Below, piece after piece: positions 8,349 to 18,200 of a stretch of 64,000 bases of DNA. A model generated the notes under the pieces. The model did no database searches, was not told the origin of the DNA, and worked only from the letters and a program-made list of their open reading frames with translations. The stretch is taken from NCBI GenBank assembly GCA_014534425.1, contig JACVRN010000002.1, positions 38,550 to 102,549 of the forward strand. The letters are read 5' to 3'. Source of the stretch: Pyrinomonadaceae bacterium. GTDB taxonomy: Bacteria; Acidobacteriota; Blastocatellia; Pyrinomonadales; Pyrinomonadaceae. A program made the position numbers and the translations under genes. The stretch's first letter is position 1; each line of letters begins with the position of its first letter.

Positions 8349-8861
8349 ATGGTTAGAGCCCAGAGTGGATACAAGGGAATAAGCAGAATCGAGCAGGAAG
8401 CCCGAAACACTTACGGTTGGTATGTCAGGGTCAGCTTTAATAATCAGAAGCGAGTAAAATTCTTCTCCGACGCGGCGCATGGTGGAAAAGAGAAGGCTCT
8501 TGAGCATGCCGTCGAGTATCGCAACAAGGCAGAGAAAGAGCTTGGCAAGCCGCGCACGGATCGTCTTGTCATAGCACGCAACCCGCGCAACACTTCCGGC
8601 GTCATGGGCGTCCAAAAAAAGACCAAAGTAGTCGTCACAGAAGACGGTGAAAAACGTGTCATCAAGAACGTCTACGAAGTGACCTGGAACCCTGAGCCGG
8701 GCCGTCTTTGCCGAACGTGGGTCTCGATTGACGAGTACGGTGAAGAGGCTGCATTTCGCAAGGCCTGCGCCATACGGCGTGAAAAGGAGCGCGAGATGTT
8801 CGGCTCAGTCGTCAAGACGAACTGGGAAGATGGCCTGAAGAAGCTTTTCGCCAACCGTTAA
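8349..8861 (+). CDS. tandem AP2-domain-like DNA-binding protein
   Basis: A 170-residue basic protein with two copies of an AP2/ERF-like fold. Copy one is around residues 7-62 (YKGISRIE, YGWYVRVSF, VKFFSDAAHGG, KALEHAVEYRN). Copy two is around residues 80-155 (TSGVMGVQKK, YEVTWNPEPG, TWVSIDEYGEEAAFRKACA). Both follow the GxxGV / W-x-V / F-S-x-x-x-x-G-x-x-x-A pattern of the family. In bacteria such domains occur alone or with homing endonucleases; no nuclease is joined here, so a transcription-factor-like role is inferred. It has its own strong promoter. Confidence 0.72.
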   Translation: MVRAQSGYKGISRIEQEARNTYGWYVRVSFNNQKRVKFFSDAAHGGKEKALEHAVEYRNKAEKELGKPRTDRLVIARNPRNTSGVMGVQKKTKVVVTEDGEKRVIKNVYEVTWNPEPGRLCRTWVSIDEYGEEAAFRKACAIRREKEREMFGSVVKTNWEDGLKKLFANR

Positions 8862-9001
8862 GCCCGTAGGCTTCGAAGTCTTGAGAAGCCACTCTCTAGT
8901 CACGAGCAGGTTTCTCACTCTTCTTTGAGAAGGTGTATCATAGTAGTGTGAGGCGCTTAATTATCAGCAATCAAGCGCCCGTGACCTTCTGAAAACGAGG
9001 A

Positions 9002-10015
9002 GTGAATAAACCGGCAGTGACAGCTTACCTGAAAGATTCTTTTGGCCGCCAGATACGCGACCTGCGCGTGTCTTTGACGGACAGGTGTAACTTTCGCTGC
9101 TTTTACTGCCTGCCGCACGGCGAGCCGCCCGCAGCCCCCAAATCCTCTATGCTCTCTTATGAAGAGATAGAGTGTGTCTCGGAAATCTTCGTCTCTTTAG
9201 GCATAGAAAAGATTCGGCTCACGGGCGGCGAGCCCATGCTTCGCCGCGACATAGAAATCATCACGCGAAAACTGGCCGCGCTCAAGCCGCGCCTCAAAGA
9301 CCTGGCGCTGACGACGAACGGCTACTTTCTGCCGGAGCGCGCAGAGAGCTTGAAAGAGGCTGGGCTGGATCGCGTGACCATCAGCCTTGACAGCCTCAAG
9401 CGCGATGTCTTCAAGCGCATGACGGGCGTGGATGTTCTGGAGCGCGTGCTTGAAGGCATAGCTGCTGCCAAACGCGCTCGCCTGACTCCAATCAAAATCA
9501 ATGCGGTCATAGTTCGCGGCCACAATGAAGACGAGGTCGCGGATTTCGCTGCCTTCGCGCGCGAGACGGGCGTGGCAATGCGCTTCATAGAGTTCATGCC
9601 GCTCGATTCCGGCCACGACTGGTCGCGCGAAATGGTCGTCGCGGGCCGAGAGATTTTGCGGCGCATTAATGAGCGCTTTCCCCTTGTGCCAATCAGCACC
9701 GAGCGCGGCTCTGACACCTCAACGCGCTACAGCTTTGCTGACGGCGCGCAGGGCGAGATAGGCATCATAGCGCCCGTCACCGAAGCCTTCTGCGGCGCGT
9801 GCTCTCGCATACGCCTCACGGCAGACGGGCAGATTAGAACCTGTCTCTTCTCCACGGTCGAACATCCCCTGCGCGATTGTTTAAGAAGCGGCGCGACGCG
9901 CAAAGAGATTATAGAGTTCATAGAATCTGCGGTCATGAAAAAGGAGCCGCGACACTACATCAACGAACCGCAATTCGTCACGCCCTCACGCACCATGAGC
10001 TTTATCGGCGGATAA
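9002..10015 (+). CDS. moaA: GTP 3',8-cyclase, molybdenum cofactor synthesis
   Basis: Radical SAM enzyme that starts molybdopterin synthesis from GTP. The N-terminal cluster motif is CNFRCFYC (C29, C33, C36), followed by IRLTGGEPMLRRD. The second cluster motif is CGACSRIRL with a later cysteine in RTCLFS. The protein ends in Gly-Gly, as functional MoaA proteins do. The start is GTG at 9002, directly after GAGGA; an in-frame GTG at 9017 gives better spacing. No other moa gene is in the window. A Uma2-type gene follows after 19 bases. Confidence 0.95.
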   Translation: MNKPAVTAYLKDSFGRQIRDLRVSLTDRCNFRCFYCLPHGEPPAAPKSSMLSYEEIECVSEIFVSLGIEKIRLTGGEPMLRRDIEIITRKLAALKPRLKDLALTTNGYFLPERAESLKEAGLDRVTISLDSLKRDVFKRMTGVDVLERVLEGIAAAKRARLTPIKINAVIVRGHNEDEVADFAAFARETGVAMRFIEFMPLDSGHDWSREMVVAGREILRRINERFPLVPISTERGSDTSTRYSFADGAQGEIGIIAPVTEAFCGACSRIRLTADGQIRTCLFSTVEHPLRDCLRSGATRKEIIEFIESAVMKKEPRHYINEPQFVTPSRTMSFIGG

Positions 10016-10034
10016 AGCCGAGTAGGAGGTATCC

Positions 10035-10589
10035 ATGAGCACAAAAGTCGAAGCGACAATCGCAGACCTCTCCGAAGTCGAAGGCAAAGCCGAGCTTGTC
10101 AACGGAGAGATTGTGCATATGCCACCTACCGGAGGAATACCAAATCTCGCAGCATTCAAAATCACGCTTTCTCTACATAACTATGCTGAGCTAACAAAGA
10201 GCGGCGTAGCAGTCGGAGATAATGCTGCCTTTGTCGTCAATCTTCCGAATCGCAAATCGTTCAGCCCCGATGCGGCCTTTTATACCGGCGAAGTGACTAT
10301 GAAGTTTTTTGAGGGTGCGCCCGTGTTTGCGGTTGAAGTGAGAAGTGAAGGCGATTACGGGCCGAAGATGGAAAAGAAGATGGCTGCGAAGCGCGCAGAT
10401 TATTTCGCGGCAGGCACACAGGTAGTCTGGGACGTTGACCTTTTGCGCGGGCCTGATGTGGTTCGCGCCTTTCATGCGAGCGACCCGCAGCACCCAAGAA
10501 TTTTCAGGCGCGGCGAAATGGCTGATGCGGAGCCTGCGCTGCCCGGCTGGAGGATGCCGGTTGATGATTTATTTCTTCAAAAGGATTAG
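10035..10589 (+). CDS. Uma2 family (DUF820) restriction-endonuclease-fold protein
   Basis: A 184-residue protein of the Uma2/DUF820 family, which has the PD-(D/E)xK nuclease fold. Visible marks are ELVNGEIVHMPPTG near the N-terminus, SPDAAFYTGE (acidic residue of the fold) and PVFAVEVRSEGDYG followed by KMAAKRADYFAAGTQVVWDVD. The cellular role of this abundant family is not established. It has an excellent ribosome site (AGGAGGT) and lies 19 bases after moaA, so it may be co-transcribed, although no functional link is evident. Confidence 0.88.
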   Translation: MSTKVEATIADLSEVEGKAELVNGEIVHMPPTGGIPNLAAFKITLSLHNYAELTKSGVAVGDNAAFVVNLPNRKSFSPDAAFYTGEVTMKFFEGAPVFAVEVRSEGDYGPKMEKKMAAKRADYFAAGTQVVWDVDLLRGPDVVRAFHASDPQHPRIFRRGEMADAEPALPGWRMPVDDLFLQKD

Positions 10590-10637
10590 AATCTGAAGTC
10601 GTAAATCGAGAGCATTCATATTTTGATAATTCGATAA

Positions 10638-12770
<2,133 letters not shown>

Positions 12771-12802
12771 TACGCATTGCTTCAAGCATCTGAAAGGAAG
12801 GC

Positions 12803-13384
12803 ATGAACAGGCTATTGCCAAACACAAAACTTTTTAGCTTCTCTCTCTTACTCGTCATAGCTGCTTTCGGCGCTCAGTTTTCCGTGTACGCGCAAGGTGA
12901 CAAGGGTGATATTCGGAAGATTGATTTCCAGAACTTCACGTATCGCCCTACGTGCCCTTACGAGAGAAGGGTTATACGCGTTCGCGGTGGCAGGTACGAG
13001 CGCAAGCGACAGGGCGACGAGTTGTACTTCTCTATCACGCAGATTATTTACGGCGACCTGACGGGAGACGGGCGCGAAGAGGCGGTCGTCACCTCTTACT
13101 GCGCGACGGGTGGGACGGGGCGACTCTCGGAAGGCTACATCTACACCATGCAGCGCGGTCGTCTAGTAGAATTAGTCAGGCTGGAGCAGGGAGACCGCGC
13201 CTTCGGCGGCATCTCGCAGGTGGACATCAAGGGCGGACAACTGGTAGTCGAGCGCTACGCGCCGGAAGCGCCGGGCACAGGCGCTTGCTGTCCCAAGTAC
13301 ATAGACACTCAGACCTATCGCTTGCAGGGCCGACGCCTGATTAAAGTTGGCCGCGCGCAAAGAAGACCTGCGCCGGAGCAATAG
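12803..13384 (+). CDS. secreted protein of unknown function
   Basis: A 193-residue protein with a signal peptide (hydrophobic about residues 10-28, cut near VYAQ). The mature part holds QIIYGDLTGDGREEAVV, which resembles the calcium-binding-like loop of FG-GAP or similar repeats. Several cysteines (RPTCPYE, SYCATGG, GACCPKY) could form disulphides outside the cytoplasm. I do not recognise a named family. A GGAAGG ribosome site precedes the ATG. A strong hairpin follows and is shared with the convergent gene. Confidence 0.7.
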   Translation: MNRLLPNTKLFSFSLLLVIAAFGAQFSVYAQGDKGDIRKIDFQNFTYRPTCPYERRVIRVRGGRYERKRQGDELYFSITQIIYGDLTGDGREEAVVTSYCATGGTGRLSEGYIYTMQRGRLVELVRLEQGDRAFGGISQVDIKGGQLVVERYAPEAPGTGACCPKYIDTQTYRLQGRRLIKVGRAQRRPAPEQ

Positions 13385-13397
13385 CTAGAATAAAAGT

Positions 13398-13431
13398 GAG
13401 CCTGCGCTCGAAATGAATTAAGCGCAGGCTC
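13398..13431. terminator. hairpin terminator between convergent genes
   Basis: An 11-bp perfect stem pairs GAGCCTGCGCT (13398-13408) with 13421-13431, loop 12 bases, followed by CTTTGC. It sits between two convergent secreted-protein genes and probably serves both. Confidence 0.7.
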
Positions 13432-13457
13432 CTTTGCACTTGCTCTCTCTGCAAATC

Positions 13458-14027
13458 TTATTCGCTTCTTGCAGTCGAAGTCGCAGGGCGCTTCAGCATC
13501 TTCTTCTCATCATCCTCAATCTTACGCTTCAGGTACTTCGCCAATTTCTCTGCCGACGAACGCATGCCGCGATTGGCAGAATATCTGTGAGAAGCGTCTG
13601 CGTAAGCGACGACTCCTGTTTTAAGATTGACGACCTGAATCGAGGCGGACGTGGTCGAGCGCCAGTCGCCAAGGAAAACTTTCTTGGCCCAGCCAGCGCC
13701 CTTCTTATCAGCCGAGCCGCTTATTTCAAAGTCGGCCTGCGAGCGGTCAGTGACCATAATCACGGGCACCTGCTTCTTGCGAATGGCTGCGGCCAGATAG
13801 GTTTCAAAGCCTGTGGACTTGTCGCTCTCGGCTATGAACTGGCCTATAAAGATTTTGGCGTTGCGGGGGATTAGCTGCGCTTCGAACGGGTCGGACGGCG
13901 CGGACTGCGTGGGCTTAATCGCCGACGCGCTGGCAGTATCGGTTGAGGGTTCGGTCTTCTGCTCCTGCGCGAAGGCTGCGGACGCCGCGAGCAGTACGAG
14001 CAACAATAAGGGGATAATTCGTTTCAT
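13458..14027 (-). CDS. secreted protein, CsgG/LpoB-like flavour, unknown function
   Basis: A 189-residue protein with a clear signal peptide (MKRIIPLLLLVLLAASAAFAQ). The mature part has AKIFIGQFIAESD, then FETYLAAAIRKKQVPVIMVTDRSQADFEISG, and IQVVNLKTGVVAYADAS. This order of strands resembles periplasmic proteins of the CsgG/LpoB type that sense or build envelope structures, but the match is only by eye. There is no lipobox cysteine. A good GGAG ribosome site precedes the start. Confidence 0.65.
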   Translation of the reverse strand: MKRIIPLLLLVLLAASAAFAQEQKTEPSTDTASASAIKPTQSAPSDPFEAQLIPRNAKIFIGQFIAESDKSTGFETYLAAAIRKKQVPVIMVTDRSQADFEISGSADKKGAGWAKKVFLGDWRSTTSASIQVVNLKTGVVAYADASHRYSANRGMRSSAEKLAKYLKRKIEDDEKKMLKRPATSTARSE

Positions 14028-14333
14028 TTGCTTCTCCTAAATTCGAGTTATGGGCAGTGGGCTTGACTGAAAGAATGAGAAGCTCAAGTAGCGAACATTC
14101 GTGAGGTCAAGCTGAACACATGCGAAGTTGATTTTAGAGGAGGCCGGGGTGAATCCTCTGCCATAATGTGACACTTTAGAGGAGTGTCATACGAAAAAGA
14201 GCGGTAAAGCTAACACGAGCGGCTGCGGCATTGCAAGCACAGAGGCCGAAGACCTGCTGGCTTAAATGAAAGAGGCGCGACGGGGAGAGATGGGTCGCGC
14301 CTTCAAACTGTGTGACAGGTTTTCGATTCTTAC
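14028..14333. other. intergenic region with a possible peptide remnant
   Basis: About 300 bases upstream of one minus-strand gene and downstream of another. A short open stretch at 14167-14265 reads plausibly as peptide but has no ATG, GTG or TTG start. A terminator hairpin lies at 14273-14302. Nothing else is recognised. Confidence 0.4.
14273..14302 (-). terminator. terminator of the following minus-strand gene
   Basis: A 9-bp stem pairs 14273-14281 (AGGCGCGAC) with 14294-14302. Read on the minus strand it is followed by CTTTCATTT. It lies 31 bases past the stop of the gene at 14334. Confidence 0.6.
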
Positions 14334-14924
14334 TTACGGCGAGGTCTTCTGGCTCGTTGACTCGTCTTTGCGCTGCTTGACGTAAACGTCGCCGCGCTGC
14401 TTGAGGCTGGCCTTCTGCGCCAGCGTGTAGAGGGCCGAAGCCAGTATGTCCGCGTTCTCCATCTTGAAGCTGGTCGTGCCGCTCAACTGTGTGTCCGGGT
14501 CATTGTACTGCAAAGTCAGATAACGGAACTTCTTCTTTATCAGAAGCGCTGGCATCGTCACAAGGCTTACGCGCCCGAGCACGTCCGCCGCGATGGGCCT
14601 TTTCGATTTAACGTCGGCGAAGGCCGAGACGACCGAGTTATAGGGAATGGAGAATATCTCTTGCTGGTTCTTGTTGCGAAAGAGCAGGCGGTTGTTGGCG
14701 TCGTCGAAGTTTATGGTGCCGTCCATCTTCTTGTTATAGCCGAAGACTCCGCCTTCGTATTTCACGGTGATGGTTTGCGGCGCTGCGGGCGGCGGTGTGG
14801 TGTTGTTGTTTGCGTTCGGCCCGTCGCTGGTTTGAACCGAGCGCGTGCGCTGTGCCTGTGCAGTCACGCTCGCCAAAGCTAGAACGAGCGCGCCCATCCA
14901 GATTAATCTGATGGTCTTATTCAT
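14334..14924 (-). CDS. secreted protein of unknown function
   Basis: A 196-residue protein with a signal peptide (residues about 1-24, cut after AQA). A low-complexity linker rich in Asn, Thr and Pro follows. The folded part has KYEGGVFGYNKKMDGTINFD, NRLLFRNKNQQEIFSIPYNS and FRYLTLQYND. Its strand pattern resembles a PH/GRAM-like barrel, which is only a guess. It has no known family name to me. Neighbours are other secreted unknowns. Confidence 0.62.
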   Translation of the reverse strand: MNKTIRLIWMGALVLALASVTAQAQRTRSVQTSDGPNANNNTTPPPAAPQTITVKYEGGVFGYNKKMDGTINFDDANNRLLFRNKNQQEIFSIPYNSVVSAFADVKSKRPIAADVLGRVSLVTMPALLIKKKFRYLTLQYNDPDTQLSGTTSFKMENADILASALYTLAQKASLKQRGDVYVKQRKDESTSQKTSP

Positions 14925-14979
14925 TGATTCAAATCTCCCCTCTAAATAGCAGAACTGAATTTCGCGCGGGAATCTAGAA

Positions 14980-15579
14980 CTAGAGACGCATTTGGCCGAC
15001 CGTTCGTTGCCAGATGAGCGTCTGTTTTAGCACGCACAGTCGTTGCCGCTCTTCCGGCGCGGCGTGCGGCTCAAGTTGCTCTATGATGGCTTCAATCAGG
15101 GGCACGCTGAAAGGGCCTGCGTGGGCCACGACCTGCGAGTAGTAATGTAGCTGTATGCGCTCGTGCGCGTCCTTGTGAAAGCCCTGCACGTCCTCGTCCG
15201 GCAGGCGATAGACCTCCTGGTTGACGGGAATCACGCGGCGCGGGACTGCGTGATGAAACGCCTGCTTCAAGGGGTCGCGCCAGCCTAAGAGAAGTATCCC
15301 TATCAACAACCCCTGCTCGTTCAAATAATCCGGGCTGAGGATGGAGAGGTCGGACGGGGGCGACAACCTGGGGCCGTAATTTCCGTACTCAGGATTAGCC
15401 AGAAGCGAATTGTAAACTACGCCTATGACATCAAGCTCTCCGTCCAGGGGAATGGAGACAAACTGCGCGAAGCCGTAATCATCCGGCCCAGGGCTTTCGC
15501 CAGCATCCAGGCGGTCAATCACACGCCCTATGTAATCGACGTGCGAGTTGGATTTGACTATCTTCGCAATCTTAACCAT
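14980..15579 (-). CDS. HAS-barrel-like protein next to NurA
   Basis: A 199-residue protein whose first 100 residues (KIVKSNSHVDYIGRVIDRL, GFAQFVSIPLDGELDVIGVVYNS, GPRLSPPSDLSILSPDYLNE) resemble the HAS-barrel found at the N-terminus of the HerA helicase and in small stand-alone proteins coded beside NurA/HerA. There is no ATPase part. The C-terminal half is helical with no known motif. It is the last gene of a minus-strand set that also holds a zinc-ribbon membrane protein and a NurA nuclease. A role in DNA end processing is inferred from context. Confidence 0.6.
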   Translation of the reverse strand: MVKIAKIVKSNSHVDYIGRVIDRLDAGESPGPDDYGFAQFVSIPLDGELDVIGVVYNSLLANPEYGNYGPRLSPPSDLSILSPDYLNEQGLLIGILLLGWRDPLKQAFHHAVPRRVIPVNQEVYRLPDEDVQGFHKDAHERIQLHYYSQVVAHAGPFSVPLIEAIIEQLEPHAAPEERQRLCVLKQTLIWQRTVGQMRL

Positions 15580-15591
15580 AAACGGTTATCG

Positions 15592-16083
15592 CTAAAAGTC
15601 TCCGGTTCCGGGGTTAGACCATTCCGGCACTTTGATGATAATCCACCACAGGAGCAACTGCACGCCGAGTATCAACAGCCCCAGGAAGACGGAGGCTAAG
15701 GAAGCGCGCCGTCCGCCCTTGTGCGGCGAGCGGTATGAATAGATTAGCCCTGCGATTCCCACCAGCACAGCGCCGGGGACGAAAAGGATTCCCAGAAAGG
15801 GAACGAGCGCGTAGGTAGTAAAGGCCAGCGCCGTAGTCGAAGCGCCGTTTCTATTAACACTGGGAAGCATAGTCGACATAGGACGTTTCTTTGAAGACGG
15901 CGGCAAGCGGGGTCGCTCGCCTCTCTGACTGGCACCTCGCCCGCTCGCCGGGCGATGTAAATGATAAGAGGCGCGCAGGGCGTCCGCAGGTCTGTACTGT
16001 TCTTCCAGAGAGCGCCCGCACGTAGAGCAGAACCGTGCGCTCCTTCGACGCGCCTCCGCTCCGCAAGCGGGACACACAGGCAT
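15592..16083 (-). CDS. zinc-ribbon protein with two membrane segments
   Basis: About 163 residues. The N-terminus is a zinc ribbon (CPACGAEARRRSARFCSTCG). After a basic linker come two hydrophobic segments (ALVPFLGILFVPGAVLVGIA and SVFLGLLILGVQLLLWWIII) joined by a short loop, like DUF4190-type proteins. The start at 16083 is chosen because GGGAGG stands seven bases upstream and zinc-ribbon proteins usually begin right at the ribbon; ATG 16137 is an alternative. It lies 12 bases upstream of the HAS-barrel gene and may be co-transcribed with it. Confidence 0.68.
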   Translation of the reverse strand: MPVCPACGAEARRRSARFCSTCGRSLEEQYRPADALRASYHLHRPASGRGASQRGERPRLPPSSKKRPMSTMLPSVNRNGASTTALAFTTYALVPFLGILFVPGAVLVGIAGLIYSYRSPHKGGRRASLASVFLGLLILGVQLLLWWIIIKVPEWSNPGTGDF

Positions 16084-16242
16084 GCCATCGCCTCCCTGCT
16101 CCTGCTGCTCTTTCGTCTTGCCTGTTTCGCTACTCATCTGAAAGTGGGCTTCTCCGTTCCGGTTAGAGGTGCGGCGCTTGATGGGAGACAACAGCTATCA
16201 TAGAGGCTAGTTAAAAGAAAGACAATTACTAATCTCTGACCT

Positions 16243-17460
16243 CTATCTTCTTCTAACCTTGCTGGTGCTTTTGCGGGAGAGGCCGAAGGTTAGGCGCTCG
16301 CGGTCGGCGAACTCCTGTACGACGCGCAAGAATTCCGCGCGCTCGCGCTGCGAGATGACTGCGGCGGCATCAGCCGTCTCTATAGCGTAAGGATAGCCTA
16401 AGCCCACTATGCACTCTGCGCGCACGGCGTCGACGACATCATCTAGCAAGCCCGCCTCGTAAACCCACGCGGGCACGTCCAGCCGAGCGGGCAGCCCTTC
16501 GCCGGTCGTCTGCAAGTAAGTAAATCCAATCAGGGGCTTGCCGCTTTCATCTTCAAAGCCTTCGCGCAGAGAGTAACAGAAGCTAGTGCGCGTCCCCCAT
16601 CGCTCAAGTATGGGCGGCGCGCCCGCGACTTCGGCATGAAGAAACTGCGCGTCGTAGATGGAAAGATTCTGCCGCTCCTGTTGAGACGACGAGCGCCCCT
16701 TCAACACGTCCAGCAGCCGCACAAGGTCGCGCGCGTAAGATTGGTCAATGAAGCCCACTAGCGGAACGCGCATCTCGCGCGAGAGGTTCACCAGACGAAC
16801 CAGCGAGTTAACGTAAGCATCCTGAATCCTGGTGCGTGGAAGCGCAATCGAGATGAGCAGCGTGCCGTCCAGAAAGGCCACGGGAGTTCGCTCTTTACGC
16901 TCCTCCCAGCCGCGCTTCTTTTCAAGGAACCTCGCGGTCTCTTCAATCTCAAGCCGGAAGCGATGAAGGTCAACGACGGTGTCGGCTTTGATGCGCTCGT
17001 CCGCGCCGGAAAGAAGCTCTTCCGGCGAGACTATTTCAGAGCGCGCCTGCTTCTCGTACGAGTGCTCGCGCGAGTGAGGATTCTCGAACCACGCCACCTG
17101 CACGACGGCTACGGGAAGCGAAAGCTCTTTGCCGGGCGTCAACTGGCTACCGTCCGCAGCGAACGTCACGCGCGAAGCCAGAGCGTCCATAGCCCACCCG
17201 CGCGCCTCTTCATGTGTCGCCCAACTCTTGCCGAAGGGCACAACCATAGAGCCTGCGCTATCCAACTCCGTAGAAGGAAGCGCGCCGGAAGAGATGCGCG
17301 CAAGCTCTGCCCTGGCCCGCACCTCTTCCGACGAAAGGCCGGAAAGCCCGCGCAGGCGCTCGCAGTAATCCGTCACACTCTCGCGCCAGCTTTTATCAAA
17401 GCGCAAGAACTCCTCGCGCCGACTCTCCAGCGCCTTTGCCAGAAGGTTGCGGTACAGCAT
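16243..17460 (-). CDS. nurA: NurA domain nuclease
   Basis: A 405-residue NurA-family protein. NurA is a manganese-dependent nuclease that works with the HerA translocase to resect DNA ends, best studied in archaea. Motif I is visible as FAADGSQLTPG with the catalytic aspartate, and a second acidic strand as PVAFLDGTLLISIALP; later parts match the family (PLVGFIDQSYARDLVRLLD, PLIGFTYLQ, YPYAIETADAAAVIS). No HerA ATPase is in the window, but a HAS-barrel-like gene lies two genes downstream. It starts the local minus-strand set. Confidence 0.88.
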   Translation of the reverse strand: MLYRNLLAKALESRREEFLRFDKSWRESVTDYCERLRGLSGLSSEEVRARAELARISSGALPSTELDSAGSMVVPFGKSWATHEEARGWAMDALASRVTFAADGSQLTPGKELSLPVAVVQVAWFENPHSREHSYEKQARSEIVSPEELLSGADERIKADTVVDLHRFRLEIEETARFLEKKRGWEERKERTPVAFLDGTLLISIALPRTRIQDAYVNSLVRLVNLSREMRVPLVGFIDQSYARDLVRLLDVLKGRSSSQQERQNLSIYDAQFLHAEVAGAPPILERWGTRTSFCYSLREGFEDESGKPLIGFTYLQTTGEGLPARLDVPAWVYEAGLLDDVVDAVRAECIVGLGYPYAIETADAAAVISQRERAEFLRVVQEFADRERLTFGLSRKSTSKVRRR

Positions 17461-17474
17461 AAGAACGGTTTTCG

Positions 17475-17525
17475 GTAATCAGTTTTCAGATAAAAGCAAG
17501 TCGAGTCTTGCTGAAAACTGATTAC
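17475..17525. repeat. inverted repeat with TTTTCAG words
   Basis: A 15-bp perfect inverted repeat pairs 17475-17489 (GTAATCAGTTTTCAG) with 17511-17525. It contains the stop codon of the gene at 17522. The TTTTCAG word also builds the repeat inside the ATP synthase operon at 37025. Confidence 0.85.
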
Positions 17526-18034
17526 TTTTGCGCTTTCGTCCACTCTTCCTGAGAAGGAGTGAAGTAGGTGTGCTTCAGCTTGCCGCTTATGAAGGTGTAG
17601 GCTATGCCGTCCTTCAGGTTGCGGAAGATGGTGACGCCGTTCGCCCCGTCCTGTCGCTCGAACCTGTCGTTGCTGGCGATGTTGAGCGATTCGGGCGTGT
17701 CGTTGGAGTTCGTGTGCTGTAGCACTACCTGTCGGACTGTGCCTTCAAGTTCGGGCTGTAGCTTTTTGGTCGCAACGAAGCGCGCGTCAACGAAAACAAC
17801 GGTGACGACACCGCCCGCGACGTTGAATCGAAGAGTTCCGTTGTTGCCCGGCTGGTCTGTGATTGGCTTTCCCAGGATGCGCTCGACATCCGCGCGCTTG
17901 GACTTCAGAGGCTCTATGCCGTTCCACGAAGCAGCCGTCACAAACTGTGAAAAGATAAAGCTGGCGGCGATGACTAAAACAGTGGCCGCGATCACGCGCC
18001 GCGCGCGAAGGCTAAAGAGAATCGGGTTCTTCAT
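17522..18034 (-). CDS. secreted protein of unknown function
   Basis: A 170-residue protein with an N-terminal signal or anchor (residues about 12-34). The mature start WNGIEPLKSKRADVERILGKP resembles the beginning of SmpA/OmlA-like envelope proteins (a helix ending at a Gly-Lys-Pro turn). It continues with strands such as TLRFNVAGGVVTVVFVDARFV. The function is unknown. The stop codon lies within a hairpin repeat. Confidence 0.65.
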   Translation of the reverse strand: MKNPILFSLRARRVIAATVLVIAASFIFSQFVTAASWNGIEPLKSKRADVERILGKPITDQPGNNGTLRFNVAGGVVTVVFVDARFVATKKLQPELEGTVRQVVLQHTNSNDTPESLNIASNDRFERQDGANGVTIFRNLKDGIAYTFISGKLKHTYFTPSQEEWTKAQK

Positions 18035-18065
18035 AGCAAGGGATGCTACAGCAGCTTAAAAGCAG

Positions 18066-18200
18066 TGACAAGTGATGAGTGACGAGCAAGAAGCAGACAG
18101 CCATCAGCAATCAGCTATCAGCAAGAAGAAGAGCTTGCTTTTGCTGACGGTTGATAGCTGACTGCTGATGGCTTTTCTTGCTCGTTACTCATCACTGCTT
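18066..18200. repeat. large two-layer hairpin built of heptads
   Basis: Outer arms AGTGATGAGTGACGAGCAAG (near 18070) and its near-complement (near 18178-18198) enclose inner arms of ATCAGCA-type heptads (18099-18124 and 18143-18172). Both layers have a 7-base period. The repeat overlaps the 3' end of the TPR gene. Confidence 0.75.

Noticed and set aside
8870..9001. Possible molybdenum-cofactor riboswitch before moaA
   Set aside because: No conserved motif pattern could be matched by eye; a covariance search would be needed.
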